Positions 18,501-27,305 of a DNA stretch of 64,000 nucleotides are shown one piece after another. Both the position numbers and the translations under genes were made by a program. Under the pieces are notes generated by a model, which was not told where the DNA came from, ran no database searches, and worked only from the letters and a program-made list of their open reading frames with translations. The DNA is from Bremerella cremea (GTDB lineage Bacteria > Planctomycetota > Planctomycetia > Pirellulales > Pirellulaceae): positions 434,001 to 498,000 of the forward strand of contig NZ_QPEX01000046.1 in assembly GCF_003335505.1 (NCBI RefSeq). Direction: 5' to 3'. Each line of letters opens with the position of its first letter. The first letter of the stretch is position 1.

Positions 18501-18925
18501 ACTTCCTCACCTGGTTCCGCTGGGGCTTAGACGAGGGTTACACCCGTGCCAAAGCCATTAAAGAAGCCTACAGCCGCTGTGCACTGGCTATGTTCCAAAC
18601 GACCATCATCGGTGGTCTCGGTTTAGCGGTGTTTGCCTTCAGCACGTTCACCCCGACCCAGCGATTTGGTTACCTGATGGTCTCGCTGTTGGCGGTGGCC
18701 TTGGTGGGCGACTTGCTCTTCCTGCCGGCCCTCTTGGCTGGTCCGCTGGGACGCGTCTTCCGCCCCGATCATAAGGCGCGATCGAAGAAGGAAGACGATG
18801 ACGGCAATGAAAATGCCGAACAGGAAGTGGAAGCCCCGGCAGCTTCGGAATCGGTGCAATCCGAAGCGGAAGAATCCGAAGAACCACGCGTCTACCCGGT
18901 GCATGGCCGCAGCCGACCGGCGTAA
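15575..18925 (+). CDS. MMPL/RND-family membrane transporter
   Basis: This is a 1116-residue inner-membrane protein of the RND superfamily (MMPL/SSD branch). An N-terminal helix (FERYAIWILCGIFFLVPFALRG) is followed by a large periplasmic loop, then a bundle of helices starting LVSFSVILGLGLSYFCL and including VMMSMPAVVYVLGLSGAIHIVNYYRD. A second loop follows from the helix near VAATCMVVFLFFAFGL, then a second bundle with ASVAMGVAVDDTVHFLTWF. The GxxxDD-type motif in that helix is the proton-relay signature. An acidic, charged tail (residues about 1060-1116) is cytoplasmic. Substrate is unknown; relatives move lipids, hopanoids or drugs. The start is ATG 15575; ATG 15581 or TTG 15533 are possible since no strong ribosome site discriminates. 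Confidence 0.9.
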   Translation: MQMRRPTFFERYAIWILCGIFFLVPFALRGARLSLEQMKNDVKDWLPDDFAETSELDWFRDHFMGEQFVLISWDGCTEDDQSLNYLARLLVPEPPAEGEKKGEPLDHFQPNFIGDELALYYPDTPGDATEDYRNWGGEDEKWFLGRGNQWFYLLPNGEIYKWDGKSTVLGAMGRISERIFYGGNSIKGEYVKKVDKFYYDNPRRLQARLFKSVTSGPDVLAALSAPGGTLVRDEDPTPQELEDARKKALARLTGTLFGPDGKQTCLIVTLTDAGKMDLRRTMGHGVLGRQEGQLEQLAEQAGIPPEKLRLGGPPVDNVSIDEEGERTLARLVSFSVILGLGLSYFCLRSIKLTIMVFFVGGISAVTSLSLVWWTAGTFIWWLDPTTDAVMMSMPAVVYVLGLSGAIHIVNYYRDVVKENGTLRNAPELTIAHGWYPCTIAAVTTAVGLGSLATSSITPIHKFGIFSALGVLATLFLLFTYLPAALQMWPPDPAPKKGSDFKPKEPSPTALWLRGLGDRIGDFIINNNIKVAATCMVVFLFFAFGLQYLKTSVQLLKMFDEDARIIQDYAWLEGHLGKLVPMELVVRVEPEVMYYDESNEEKGADPLNPKAAAAPDKLEPKFRYSFLERMEMAGRVANVVEEYLGPEGAKVVGPPTSALTFAPELPSAGSSTASFLERGAYSRRLEASFNEFVNSDYLRVDKENGAELWRVSLRLGALENIDYGNFVDDLKQVTEPIMDAYQARDRILLQLDKDRDGKGFVNAKVGLLGVNYASLDKAETKADVSQDGKERYNHLDATKVFSETLRDLLTNARVKLIDHDPDFHTQDRLDYIAKNCDYVVLVEPNAMYDMDAFRKTMKGTFDVTQHEYTGQEIPRMYDPERPPISLVYTGVVPVVYKAARTLLSNLIESTVWAFVLIALVMSLVLKSFRAGLISMLPNVFPICVVFGYMSWTGMEVDIGTMMTASVAMGVAVDDTVHFLTWFRWGLDEGYTRAKAIKEAYSRCALAMFQTTIIGGLGLAVFAFSTFTPTQRFGYLMVSLLAVALVGDLLFLPALLAGPLGRVFRPDHKARSKKEDDDGNENAEQEVEAPAASESVQSEAEESEEPRVYPVHGRSRPA

Positions 18926-19070
18926 ACCTGGCCGCGGCGCTTGAACCCATCAGGGGGCGGCTGTCGACCAGTCGGGCATTCTTTCTATAATAAAGCGATT
19001 ACCCGCCTCCTGGCGAGCTTGCCAAAGGCGGGGTTAAATCGTTGTTGGCTCGGCTCTTAGGACCGTTACG

Positions 19071-19649
19071 TTGCAGATTATTCACTACCCTCACCCGACC
19101 CTAAACTACAAGTCGAAGCCTGTGAAACGCGTCGATGCAGAGCTTCGCGGCATGATTGCCGAGATGTTCGAGCTGATGTACGCGGCGCGCGGCATCGGTT
19201 TGGCTGCCAATCAGGTTGGCTTGCCGCTGCGATTCTTCGTGATGAATCTGGCCGGGGCGAAAGGGGAAGGGGAGGAACTAGTCTTCATCAACCCCACCAT
19301 TAGTCGCACTACCGGGACCGACGAAGCGGAAGAAGGTTGCTTGAGCCTGCCAGGCGTCTACGGCCCTGTGCTCCGCCCCGCCGAGGTCTTGTTTAGTGCG
19401 TACATGCCTAACGGTGAGAAGTTCGAGCAAAAGGTAAGCGGCATGTTTGCCCGCTGCGTCCAGCACGAGACCGACCACCTGGATGGGATCATGTTCATCG
19501 AGCGGATGGATGAAGATTCCCTCTACCAGATTCAGCCTGAAGTCGACCAGTTTGAACTGACCTTCGAACGCCTCCGCTCGGAAGGCAAGTTGCCTACCGA
19601 CGAAGAGATCGCCGCGTTCCAGAAGGATATGGAAGCGAAATACGCTTAG
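19071..19649 (+). CDS. def: Peptide deformylase
   Basis: This 192-residue metalloenzyme removes the N-formyl group from nascent proteins. All three motifs are present: GIGLAANQVG (41-50), EGCLSLPG with metal ligand Cys90, and QHETDHLDG with His132, Glu133, His136. The start is a TTG with AGGA about 10 bases upstream; the sequence begins directly with MQIIHYPHPTL, the canonical PDF start, so no other start fits. The C-terminal 30 residues form an added charged helix. The gene precedes fmt by 11 bp, the usual coupling of deformylase with Met-tRNA formyltransferase. Confidence 0.97.
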   Translation: MQIIHYPHPTLNYKSKPVKRVDAELRGMIAEMFELMYAARGIGLAANQVGLPLRFFVMNLAGAKGEGEELVFINPTISRTTGTDEAEEGCLSLPGVYGPVLRPAEVLFSAYMPNGEKFEQKVSGMFARCVQHETDHLDGIMFIERMDEDSLYQIQPEVDQFELTFERLRSEGKLPTDEEIAAFQKDMEAKYA

Positions 19650-19660
19650 AAGTAACCGGC

Positions 19661-20635
19661 ATGCGCATTGTCATGATGGGAACCGGCCCTTTCGCCGTTC
19701 CCACGTTTGAAGCCCTGCTTGCGAGCGACCACGACGTGGTTTGCCTCTTCACGCAACCGCTGCGTCCCACGCGCGGCAAGCGTCCTGCTCCGCCGACCCC
19801 GATGCGAGACGTCGCTCAGCAGCACGGCCTGCCGATTTACGATCCGGAAAGCATCAACACCGACGAAGCCCGGCAGATTTTGCAGCAGCAAGCGGCCGAT
19901 TTGCTGGTCGTGTGCGATTACGGGCAAATTCTTTCTCGCGAGTCGTTGGCGCTAGCTAAGCTGGGCGGAATCAACTTGCACGGTTCGATCTTACCCAAAT
20001 ATCGCGGCGCGGCTCCCGTGAACTGGGCCATCTACAACGGCGATGCCGAAACCGGCGTCACTGTGATTCACATGACTCCGAAGCTAGACGGCGGCCCTTG
20101 CTTGAAGGTCGTACGAATCCCCATCGAGCCAACCGAAACAGCCGTTGAGTTGGAGCCTCGCTTGGCGCAAATGGGCGTTCCGGCGGTGCTGGAATCAATT
20201 GCCCTGCTTGAAACGCACGGCGGCGAGTCGCTCGTGGGCGAGCCGCAAGACGCCAGTCTGGTCTCGAAGGCACCGCGGCTAAAGAAAACCGATGCGGACA
20301 TCGATTGGACGCAGCCTGCCCAGCAGATCTACAACCAGTTCCGCGCTTTTCAGCCCTGGCCTGGCTGCTACACCCATTTGTCGCGCGGAGACAAACCGCC
20401 GCTACGGTTGATCTTGGTCGAGATTTCGCTGCTGGGCGAGCCTGCCGAGAACGATCCCCAACCAGGAACGGTTGCCTCAGCCACCGCCGACCAGCTACGA
20501 ATCGCCGCCCCAGGCGGGCAGATCGTGGTTCACAAGCTTCAGCCTGCCGGTAAGAAGGTAATGGAAGCCGCCGAGTTCATTCGTGGCTACCAACCAGCAG
20601 TGGGGGATCGATTTGTGGCGGAATCCGAGCTTTAA
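19661..20635 (+). CDS. fmt: Methionyl-tRNA formyltransferase
   Basis: This 324-residue cytosolic enzyme formylates initiator Met-tRNA using 10-formyl-tetrahydrofolate. The N-terminal Rossmann-like domain shows GTGPFAVPTFEALL and the folate/catalytic stretch NLHGSILPKYRGAAPVNWAI, which contains the conserved Asn and His; the catalytic Asp follows in HMTPKLDGG. The linker and C-terminal OB-like tRNA domain start at about residue 205 (IDWTQPAQQIYNQFRAFQPWPGCYT). Length is normal (about 310-320). It is encoded directly after def and most likely co-transcribed. A hydrophilic spacer of 159 bp follows before the next small gene. Confidence 0.97.
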   Translation: MRIVMMGTGPFAVPTFEALLASDHDVVCLFTQPLRPTRGKRPAPPTPMRDVAQQHGLPIYDPESINTDEARQILQQQAADLLVVCDYGQILSRESLALAKLGGINLHGSILPKYRGAAPVNWAIYNGDAETGVTVIHMTPKLDGGPCLKVVRIPIEPTETAVELEPRLAQMGVPAVLESIALLETHGGESLVGEPQDASLVSKAPRLKKTDADIDWTQPAQQIYNQFRAFQPWPGCYTHLSRGDKPPLRLILVEISLLGEPAENDPQPGTVASATADQLRIAAPGGQIVVHKLQPAGKKVMEAAEFIRGYQPAVGDRFVAESEL

Positions 20636-20794
20636 AGCCTCGCTGCTACCCCGCCGATCCCAGGCAAATGGCCAGAAAACCGTCGATTTCCGCCTGAAAT
20701 GCCCCCGCAGGCCTGAAAATCCCTCTCGCCCTCGGCGGTAGTGGTTGTTTAAGATACACCGTTGGTTTTCTGCACGGACGCGGGATTATAAGCT

Positions 20795-21031
20795 GTGAGT
20801 CGCTGGGATATCATTCTGTTCGCGATCGCCTCCTACTTCGCCATCATGGGATTGGTGCGGCTGATGCAGGCGCGGCGTAATCGTCTGGTGCGGCAATTCC
20901 GTGAGGAATTCCGTAAGCAACGCGAACTCGTTCTTAAGCAACAGGCCGAAGAAGAACGCAGAGCAAGCGAACAGGCGCAGCAAAAGCAATTTGAAGAATT
21001 CATCAAGCAGAAACAAAAAGAGGTCGCCTAG
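20795..21031 (+). CDS. Small membrane-anchored coiled-coil protein
   Basis: This is a 78-residue protein from a GTG start. Residues 6-25 (IILFAIASYFAIMGLVRLM) form one membrane helix. The rest is a highly charged helix rich in Arg, Glu, Gln and Lys (FREEFRKQRELVLKQQAEEERRA), predicted coiled coil. It sits 42 bp before miaB in the same direction, so co-transcription is likely, but no functional link is known. I do not recognise the family. Confidence 0.65.
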   Translation: MSRWDIILFAIASYFAIMGLVRLMQARRNRLVRQFREEFRKQRELVLKQQAEEERRASEQAQQKQFEEFIKQKQKEVA

Positions 21032-21073
21032 TCTGCCTGGCTTGGCCTGACCGTCTCCCCCTGATTCGTCCGC

Positions 21074-22504
21074 ATGGAAAAACGTCTTTACATTGAAACC
21101 GTCGGTTGTCAGATGAACATGCTCGATAGCGAGCTGGTAGTGGCTACGCTGCGCAAGCAAGGCTACGTACTGACAAATTCTCCGGACGAAGCCGATACTC
21201 TGCTGTTCAACACCTGCAGCGTTCGCGAACAAGCCGAAAACAAAACCTACAGCCATCTGGGCGTGCTTCGCGATTTGAAGAAGCAGCATCCTGAGAAGAT
21301 CATCGGCGTGATGGGCTGCATGGCGCAGAATCACCAGCATAAGATCTTCACCCGGGCGCCTTACGTCGACTTGATTGTCGGCCCTGGTCAGCTACATCAG
21401 ATCCCATCGATGATCGACAAGATCGCTGCCGGAGAAGGAAAGCAGATCGAAGTTAGCCTTGGCCGCAAAGATGGCACGCGCGATCAGATTACTCGCAGCC
21501 ACGAGAGCTTCGATCCACTGCGCGACCCTGAGATGCGTCCTACGCCGTTTCAGGCCTACGTGCGCATTCAAATTGGCTGCGACAAGTTCTGCACCTACTG
21601 CATCGTCCCCAGCGTGCGTGGCCCCGAGCAAGGCCGTTCGCCAGAAGACATCCTCCGCGAAAGCCGCCACCTGGCCGAACACGGCACCGTCGAGATCACC
21701 TTGGTGGGGCAAACGGTCAACAGCTACAAAGCGACCGATTCCAACGGCAAGCTGTGGCGCCTGGCCGATCTGCTGGCCGAACTACAAGAGATCGAAGGGC
21801 TCGAACGAATCAAGTTTGTTACCAACTATCCCAAAGATATGACACGGGAACTGTTGGAAGCCGTACGCGATTTAAGCAAGGTTTCGCCTTACCTGCACGT
21901 GCCGCTGCAAAGTGGCTCGGACGAAGTACTCAAGCGGATGAAGCGTGGCTACACCGTGGCCGACTACCGCGAAATGATGGCCCGCATTCGCGAGATTGTG
22001 CCTGGCTATGCCGTCAGCAGCGACTTTATTGTCGGTTTCTGTGGCGAGACCGACGAAGACTTCCAAAAGACGGTCGAACTGGTCGAAGAATGCCGCTTCA
22101 AGAACAGCTTTATCTTTAAGTACAGCGAGCGCGAAGGAACCCGCGGGGCTGACCTGTTTATCGACGACATCCCGCACCACGTGAAGCAGCAGCGGAACAA
22201 CGACCTGCTGGCCATTCAAAACCGGATCAGCTTAGAAGACAACCAGAAGTTGATCGGCGACACGGTACAAGTGTTAGTAGAAGGTCCCAGCAAGACTGCC
22301 CTAAAAAGTGGAGAGGGAATCGAGAACTCTCATGCCACCCAGCTCATCGGGCGAACCCATTGCGACCGCATTGTGGTGTTCGATGGCAATCCTCGGCAAA
22401 TTGGCAAGATTCTGCCGGTAGTGGTCTACGATTGCCACGCCCACACCCTCTTTGGCGAAGTGGTCACGCAAGAATGCGGGCCAGAGTTATTCGCACTCGG
22501 TTAA
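21074..22504 (+). CDS. miaB: tRNA-2-methylthio-N6-dimethylallyladenosine synthase
   Basis: This 476-residue radical SAM methylthiotransferase adds the methylthio group to i6A37 of tRNAs reading codons starting with U. The N-terminal UPF0004 domain carries the three cluster cysteines C12 (TVGCQMN), C48 (FNTCSVRE) and C82 (MGCMAQ). The radical SAM domain has C169-x3-C173-x2-C176 (GCDKFCTYCIVP). The C-terminal TRAM domain starts near residue 385, though it contains a planctomycete-like insertion around KSGEGIENSHATQLIG. The motif set and NMLDSE start identify MiaB rather than MtaB or RimO. The start is ATG 21074, directly at the canonical N-terminus. Confidence 0.96.
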   Translation: MEKRLYIETVGCQMNMLDSELVVATLRKQGYVLTNSPDEADTLLFNTCSVREQAENKTYSHLGVLRDLKKQHPEKIIGVMGCMAQNHQHKIFTRAPYVDLIVGPGQLHQIPSMIDKIAAGEGKQIEVSLGRKDGTRDQITRSHESFDPLRDPEMRPTPFQAYVRIQIGCDKFCTYCIVPSVRGPEQGRSPEDILRESRHLAEHGTVEITLVGQTVNSYKATDSNGKLWRLADLLAELQEIEGLERIKFVTNYPKDMTRELLEAVRDLSKVSPYLHVPLQSGSDEVLKRMKRGYTVADYREMMARIREIVPGYAVSSDFIVGFCGETDEDFQKTVELVEECRFKNSFIFKYSEREGTRGADLFIDDIPHHVKQQRNNDLLAIQNRISLEDNQKLIGDTVQVLVEGPSKTALKSGEGIENSHATQLIGRTHCDRIVVFDGNPRQIGKILPVVVYDCHAHTLFGEVVTQECGPELFALG

Positions 22505-22790
22505 TGCCGCTTGGGCATTGACTGACTGACGAATCTAACAGCCTGCTAAGCGGCCCATGTTGCTCTCTCGTATTGCTTAGCGATTAACAATCGCTGGATC
22601 AGAGAAGTCAAAGCGCTTTCCGCCCTGCGGGCATGGCCGACATATTTTAATGCTGAATGTTATTTTTTTATTGGCAGGCAAAAATCAACATGTCATGATT
22701 GATGTTAGTTGAATGGGGCATCGTGTTATCTCTTGCGATTGGAGGAGACTAACTTGCTTTGTTCATCACCGATTAGGCTGGAGCCGAACT

Positions 22791-23165
22791 ATGTCGGTAG
22801 TTGATTTCGACATCTTAGAACATCCACAATTTCTTGAGTTCATCATGTCAGGCGATCCCACGGAAGAACAGTGGGTTGAGTTGCTGCGACGTATTGTGGA
22901 AGAGCTAGAGCGGCGGGACAAATCTCGGGTATTGGTCGACGCCTCGGCAATGACGACGATGCCTAGCTCGATGGTGCGATATCGGATGGGATTACGAACC
23001 GGCGAATCGCTTCATTTGAATGCCCGCATAGCGGTACTCTATCCGCAAAACAAAGACGACAACTTCTGGGAGACCGTGGCAACCAATCGCGGCGCATTGG
23101 CCCGTTCTGGCATTAGCCGTGCAGAGCTTGTTGCGTGGTTACTTCGCGAAGATGTTCACTTGTAA
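22791..23165 (+). CDS. STAS/SpoIIAA-like small protein, function unknown
   Basis: This is a 124-residue soluble protein (MSVVDFDILEHPQFLEFIMSG...). It has an alternating helix-strand pattern: SGDPTEEQWVELLRRIVEELERR (helix), SRVLVDASAM (strand), then NARIAVLYPQ and NDNFWETVATNRG-like segments. This resembles the STAS-like fold of SpoIIAA/YtxH-neighbour proteins, but the match is by pattern only. GGAG lies nine bases before the ATG. The upstream extension of the frame lacks family character. It stands alone, 286 bp downstream of miaB. Confidence 0.6.
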   Translation: MSVVDFDILEHPQFLEFIMSGDPTEEQWVELLRRIVEELERRDKSRVLVDASAMTTMPSSMVRYRMGLRTGESLHLNARIAVLYPQNKDDNFWETVATNRGALARSGISRAELVAWLLREDVHL

Positions 23166-23211
23166 GAGAAAGCCCAACGGCCCTCTGAGCATTCCGACAA
23201 CCGCGCCGCGA

Positions 23212-23358
23212 TTACCATTTCGGAATTGGCAGCTTACGGTTCATGAGTACGGCCCAAATGGTGAGGCCAATCAGAATAATCCCTGAGGCAAGCGCAATGC
23301 TTAGGTCTAAATAGAGCGAGATTCCCAGCAACCCGGCGAATACGAGTAAGTAAGACAT
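23212..23358 (-). CDS. 48-residue two-helix membrane protein
   Basis: The minus frame from ATG 23358 encodes MSYLLVFAGLLGISLYLDLSIALASGIILIGLTIWAVLMNRKL..., two hydrophobic helices separated by a short loop and a basic tail. Ribosome site is weak (GGAAAAG). The frame is open upstream with a different, basic composition, so the start is chosen at the membrane segment. Function unknown. Confidence 0.45.
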   Translation of the reverse strand: MSYLLVFAGLLGISLYLDLSIALASGIILIGLTIWAVLMNRKLPIPKW

Positions 23359-23508
23359 GCAACTTTTCCAACAAGAAAGACGAGTGTTTGTTGGAAGCCT
23401 TGGTCGCATTCTTTCCAGAGGCAAGTAGCACGCCACACGCTTGAGAAACTACTCAAACGCTAATGCCGGCAAAATAAGAACAATCGCCACAGACAGGCTT
23501 TATGTGCC

Positions 23509-23540
23509 CGTCCCTCCCCTAGTTACGAGGGGAGAGACGG
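23509..23540. other. Hairpin downstream of the 23564-24502 gene
   Basis: CTCCCCT (23514-23520) pairs with AGGGGAG (23528-23534), extended by CGTC/GACG-like flanks with bulges. It lies just past the stop of the minus-strand gene and may stabilise the mRNA 3' end; a T tract is not evident. Confidence 0.4.
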
Positions 23541-23563
23541 CAGTTTCCCTCAAGATCAACACC

Positions 23564-24502
23564 TTAGAAGGGTGCGGCTTCGCCGTCGCCACGTGGTGCT
23601 TTGGGCTTATCAGGCTCGCCACTCGGAGCATTGACCAAAACTTTCAGCGACTCTAAGCAACTGATCATGTCTTCCTGGCTGATCTCTTCCCAGCCAGCGG
23701 CCCGATGACGAATCACGGCCAACTTGAAAGCCTCGAAGGCGTCGAGCACGTCGTCTGGCAGATTACCGATTTCGGCGAACGGTTTTATCAGCGAGGGTGG
23801 CGACAAGACGTCTCCCACTTCCCCTTCGGCCACGCCGCTCGATTCACGTGCTTGGGCACCCTGTTCTTCGTCGCCGAAGTCAGGCCCTTCGTGGGTTGGG
23901 CCGGTGGGAGGATCCATCTCGTCGATGCTGCCACGGACTTCCCCATCTTGCCCTTGGGCAGGTTGGAAGTCTTCGTCTACCTCGGCAGAGATAATATCTT
24001 TCTCATCCGGCCGCTCGGAATCGAGCTTGCCCATCGTCTCCCAGCGTTGATTCCGCATCGAAGCGACCGACCAGGAGTTCTCGACGGCCCCTTCCAGCCA
24101 CATTTCAGCATCTTCCCACTCGATGGCAGCCTGGAAGTGGCTCCAGTAAAGGCCATTGTAAGTGGGATAGTTGTCACCGAATCGCTCGAACACGCGGCGC
24201 AAACGTCCGACGTGTTGACCGGTAACGCCACCTACGCGGCGAGCCCAGGCCTCGTCGGCATACTCAGCGGCTGGGGCGCCAGCTTCCTGTAGCGACGTGC
24301 GCCACTTGTAGATGATCATCCCCTTATCCCAGTTGGTGGTACTGATCAGCGTATTCCACTGGCCCAGGTAAGGGGCCGAGGCTGCTTCCAGTTTCGCCAA
24401 CAGTTCGTCACTCAAGGGGAAGTCGGCAGCGGCTTTTTCCTCGGGGTTGGGGCTGGTGTCTTGCGATTCGACTGCGGTTTGATCGACAGTTGGTTCTTCC
24501 AT
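23564..24502 (-). CDS. Conserved-looking hypothetical protein, acidic
   Basis: This is a 312-residue cytoplasmic protein with no signal peptide. The N-terminal 25 residues are acidic and disordered. Residues about 30-160 are a compact helical, Trp-rich region (GQWNTLISTTNWDKGMIIYKW, GRLRRVFERFG, YNGLYWSHFQAAIEWEDAEMWLEGA, SVASMRNQRWETMG). Residues 165-235 are low-complexity acidic/Gly-rich, then a helical part (DDVLDAFEAFKLAVIRHRAAGWEEIS). The Trp-rich section hints at a DNA- or protein-binding helical domain, but I cannot name it. The terminal PF tail and divergent placement from the MCP add no functional clue. Confidence 0.75.
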   Translation of the reverse strand: MEEPTVDQTAVESQDTSPNPEEKAAADFPLSDELLAKLEAASAPYLGQWNTLISTTNWDKGMIIYKWRTSLQEAGAPAAEYADEAWARRVGGVTGQHVGRLRRVFERFGDNYPTYNGLYWSHFQAAIEWEDAEMWLEGAVENSWSVASMRNQRWETMGKLDSERPDEKDIISAEVDEDFQPAQGQDGEVRGSIDEMDPPTGPTHEGPDFGDEEQGAQARESSGVAEGEVGDVLSPPSLIKPFAEIGNLPDDVLDAFEAFKLAVIRHRAAGWEEISQEDMISCLESLKVLVNAPSGEPDKPKAPRGDGEAAPF

Positions 24503-25221
24503 GCGGACTTGGCTTCCTATCCTCTCGAAACGTTATCCAAGGGTTCCCCCGCACACAACGCACATCTTCTTACGGCGGCAGCGGGGCATTTTCTAAGCGG
24601 CACGAATTCTACGCACACCCCTTAGCTCGCATCCACCGACTACGCAGCGACAGAATGAATTTTTCGCAGAGGCAGATCAGAAACCATATGCCAGGCAACA
24701 ACTTAACGCTTCATAAATTCTGCCGAACGAACCAATTAACTTGGGGATAACTTGTCAACGGCGTGTCGATGTCCCTAATCCCCAAAGTGGCTTTGCTAGC
24801 AGCCAGCTGCCAGAATCGCAATTTCGCCACAAACAACAACGGTAATAGCACTTACGGCGGTTGTTCTGAGATCCCGGATCAACCAAAGCCTACCGAGCCG
24901 ACAAGGCAACGAACGGATACCAGATGTTAATAAATGCCACTTATTGCGCTATCCTGCCACCTCTAGGAAGCCCCGTCGCCGCCGATACGGTAATCCGCAA
25001 CCAACGTCGTAAGTTGCTTGATTATGGCTCCTTTTTTCGCTTGTTAAAACGTTGAACCGCGTAGCCCCAGGCCAATCGGCTGGCATATTTTCCCTCAACC
25101 AAAAGCTAGCTCAGGGAGAAAACTATGTTTCTCTAGTTAATCAATCTCTAGGTAACCATTCCAAGAGTGGGACCCCCGAGCAAAACAACTCGCAATCTCA
25201 GACAAGACGGAGTTAATAAAG
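24503..25221. other. 719-bp intergenic region, divergent
   Basis: This is one of the longest non-coding stretches of the window, upstream of both the MCP and the acidic hypothetical gene. No frame has plausible coding character. Near 25118 a GGGAGAAAACT sequence precedes an ATG opening a 3-codon frame only. No tRNA, riboswitch core or strong hairpin is visible; a small RNA cannot be excluded. Confidence 0.4.
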
Positions 25222-27210
25222 ATGTTAAGTCGCCTGAATATCATGCAAAAGACCATCTTGGGTTTTGGCACCGTATTGCTCTTGATGATCGTCTCTGGCT
25301 TTGTCGCTTGGAACGGAACACGTCGTGCGTCTGAAGGTTTTGACGAGTACCGCAGGAAGACACTAAACGCGAGTACGTGCTCGGATGCCCTCGTAGAAAT
25401 GATGCAGCTCCGCTTCCTGGTCAAAAGCTTCGACTTCACGGGGGACCCGGCAGTTGTCGAACATTTCAACAAGCTCGAGACCAAAATCAGTTCGCAATTG
25501 CAGCAAGCCGAACAATCGATCAGAAATCCCCAGCGCCGTGCAAAGGTGGTGGAGATCGAGAATGCCGTTCAGCAATATAGCGACGCTTTTACCGAAGTTG
25601 CTGAGAGCCGCTTGAAACGAGATCAGCTATGGAGCGGCACGATCGCAGGCAAGGGTTCTAGCATCGCCCAGAACCTGTTGCTGGTCATCGATTCCGAGAG
25701 CAACGACCCGCAAACCAAATCCGAAAAAGCAGCGGTCGCTTCGCTCAATAACCTGATGCGTGCGCGGGTTGGCTTGTATCGTCTGATCTATACGACCGAC
25801 ATGAACTACAAGACCGACGCGTTGGAAGCACTTACGCAGCTCAAAGCCAGTCTGGCTCAACTCGATTCGCTAACCGAAAATCCAGAGAGCAAACGTTTAA
25901 TTGCTCAGATGATTCTGGATACCAACGCCTACCAAGAAGGGTTCGAGCAACTGTCTGCTGCCTTGGCGAACGAGCGCTCGTTAGTAGCCGAGAAACTCGA
26001 CCTGATTGGTCCTCATGTGGCCGAGCTTGCTCAAACGATTAACCGAGAAATTGCCGACGATCAACAAGAATTGGGAGCCCAAGTTCAAGCTGCCAATCAA
26101 ACGACCCTTTGGGTTTTACCTTTCGTCAGCATAGCTGCCCTGATGATTGGGGCCATCCTGGCCATTGTCCTCAGCCGCTCTATCGTGCTTCCTATTCGTC
26201 GTGTGATGACCATCTTGGGGCATGTGTCGGATGGTGACTTACGGCAACGTTTGGAAGTGAAAAGTCACGATGAAATCGGCAGCATGTCGAATTCGTTGAA
26301 TCACATGGTCGAGAACCTGCAAAAGGCGATGACCGCCCTTTCGCAAAACAGTCAGGCCATCGCCCGTTCTGCCGAAGACATGAACTCGACCGCCGACAAC
26401 ATGACCAACATCTCGCACGAAACCAAAACACAATCGACCTCAGCGGCTGCCGCTGCGGAAGAACTTTCGGTCAATATGCGCACGATGTCCGAGATGTCGC
26501 TTGACATGTCGAAGAACATGGACATCGTGGCCAGTGCGGTCGAAGAGATGTCGATCAGCATCAACCAAATTGCTGCCAACATGGACCAAGTGAGCCACGT
26601 TGCTTCCGAGGCCCATCGCTTGACCGAAGGGAGCCGCAATCAGCTATCGCAGTTGAACCTCGCTGCCAACGAGATCGGCGATGTGGTTGAGTTAATCCAA
26701 GACATCGCCGAGCAAACCAATCTGTTGGCATTGAACGCCACCATCGAGGCGGCCCGCGCCGGGGAAGCCGGCAAAGGCTTCGCCGTCGTGGCAGGCGAAG
26801 TCAAGGAACTCGCTCGTCAAACCGGCGACGCCACCGGCGATATCGAACGCCGCGTGTCGAGCATGCAATCGAGTTCCAACGAATCAATGCAATCGATCGA
26901 TGCGATTCGCGAAGTGATCGAGAAGCTCAACTCGATTTCGCAAAGTGTGGCCGCAGCCGTCGAGGAACAATCGGCCACCACCCAGGAAATCGCCAACAAC
27001 GTCGCCCGTACCAATGAGGCCGTGCAGCAAGTCTCGCAATCGGTCAACGAATCGGCAACCGCCGGCGAAGAAATCGCCCGCTCAGTGGCCTCGGTCGATA
27101 CCAGCGCCTTACGCGTCTCAGAAGGAGCCGGCCAAACCAAGAGCTGCAGCGGCACGCTCGGTGGCATCTCGCAGCAGTTGCAAACCTTGGTGGGACAGTT
27201 CCAGGTTTAA
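25222..27210 (+). CDS. Methyl-accepting chemotaxis protein
   Basis: This is a 662-residue transmembrane chemoreceptor. TM1 is at residues 10-30, then a periplasmic helical-bundle sensor domain (about 31-295), TM2 (about 298-320) and a HAMP domain ([21 protein letters not shown]...[10 protein letters not shown]). A long cytoplasmic coiled coil follows, with the hairpin tip [40 protein letters not shown] that binds CheA and CheW. There is no CheR-tethering pentapeptide at the C-terminus. No che or flagellar genes adjoin it, so it is an orphan receptor here. The ligand is unknown; a four-helix sensor is inferred from the periplasmic helices. Confidence 0.95.
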   Translation: MLSRLNIMQKTILGFGTVLLLMIVSGFVAWNGTRRASEGFDEYRRKTLNASTCSDALVEMMQLRFLVKSFDFTGDPAVVEHFNKLETKISSQLQQAEQSIRNPQRRAKVVEIENAVQQYSDAFTEVAESRLKRDQLWSGTIAGKGSSIAQNLLLVIDSESNDPQTKSEKAAVASLNNLMRARVGLYRLIYTTDMNYKTDALEALTQLKASLAQLDSLTENPESKRLIAQMILDTNAYQEGFEQLSAALANERSLVAEKLDLIGPHVAELAQTINREIADDQQELGAQVQAANQTTLWVLPFVSIAALMIGAILAIVLSRSIVLPIRRVMTILGHVSDGDLRQRLEVKSHDEIGSMSNSLNHMVENLQKAMTALSQNSQAIARSAEDMNSTADNMTNISHETKTQSTSAAAAAEELSVNMRTMSEMSLDMSKNMDIVASAVEEMSISINQIAANMDQVSHVASEAHRLTEGSRNQLSQLNLAANEIGDVVELIQDIAEQTNLLALNATIEAARAGEAGKGFAVVAGEVKELARQTGDATGDIERRVSSMQSSSNESMQSIDAIREVIEKLNSISQSVAAAVEEQSATTQEIANNVARTNEAVQQVSQSVNESATAGEEIARSVASVDTSALRVSEGAGQTKSCSGTLGGISQQLQTLVGQFQV

Positions 27211-27226
27211 CCCTTTAAAGCCAACT

Positions 27227-27296
27227 AAAGACAAACCGGCAGCAGAATCATAACGCCGGTTTGTCTTCGCTGGGTTACGCTGGCGCTAACGCCAGC
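27227..27296. terminator. Two hairpins between convergent MCP and oxidoreductase genes
   Basis: AAGACAAACCGGC (27228-27240) pairs with GCCGGTTTGTCTT (27254-27266). A second hairpin GCTGGCG/CGCCAGC with loop CTAA lies at 27279-27296. A clear T tract is missing, so a terminator is likely from position and stem strength, but not certain. Confidence 0.55.
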
Positions 27297-27305
27297 CTAC
27301 CTGGG

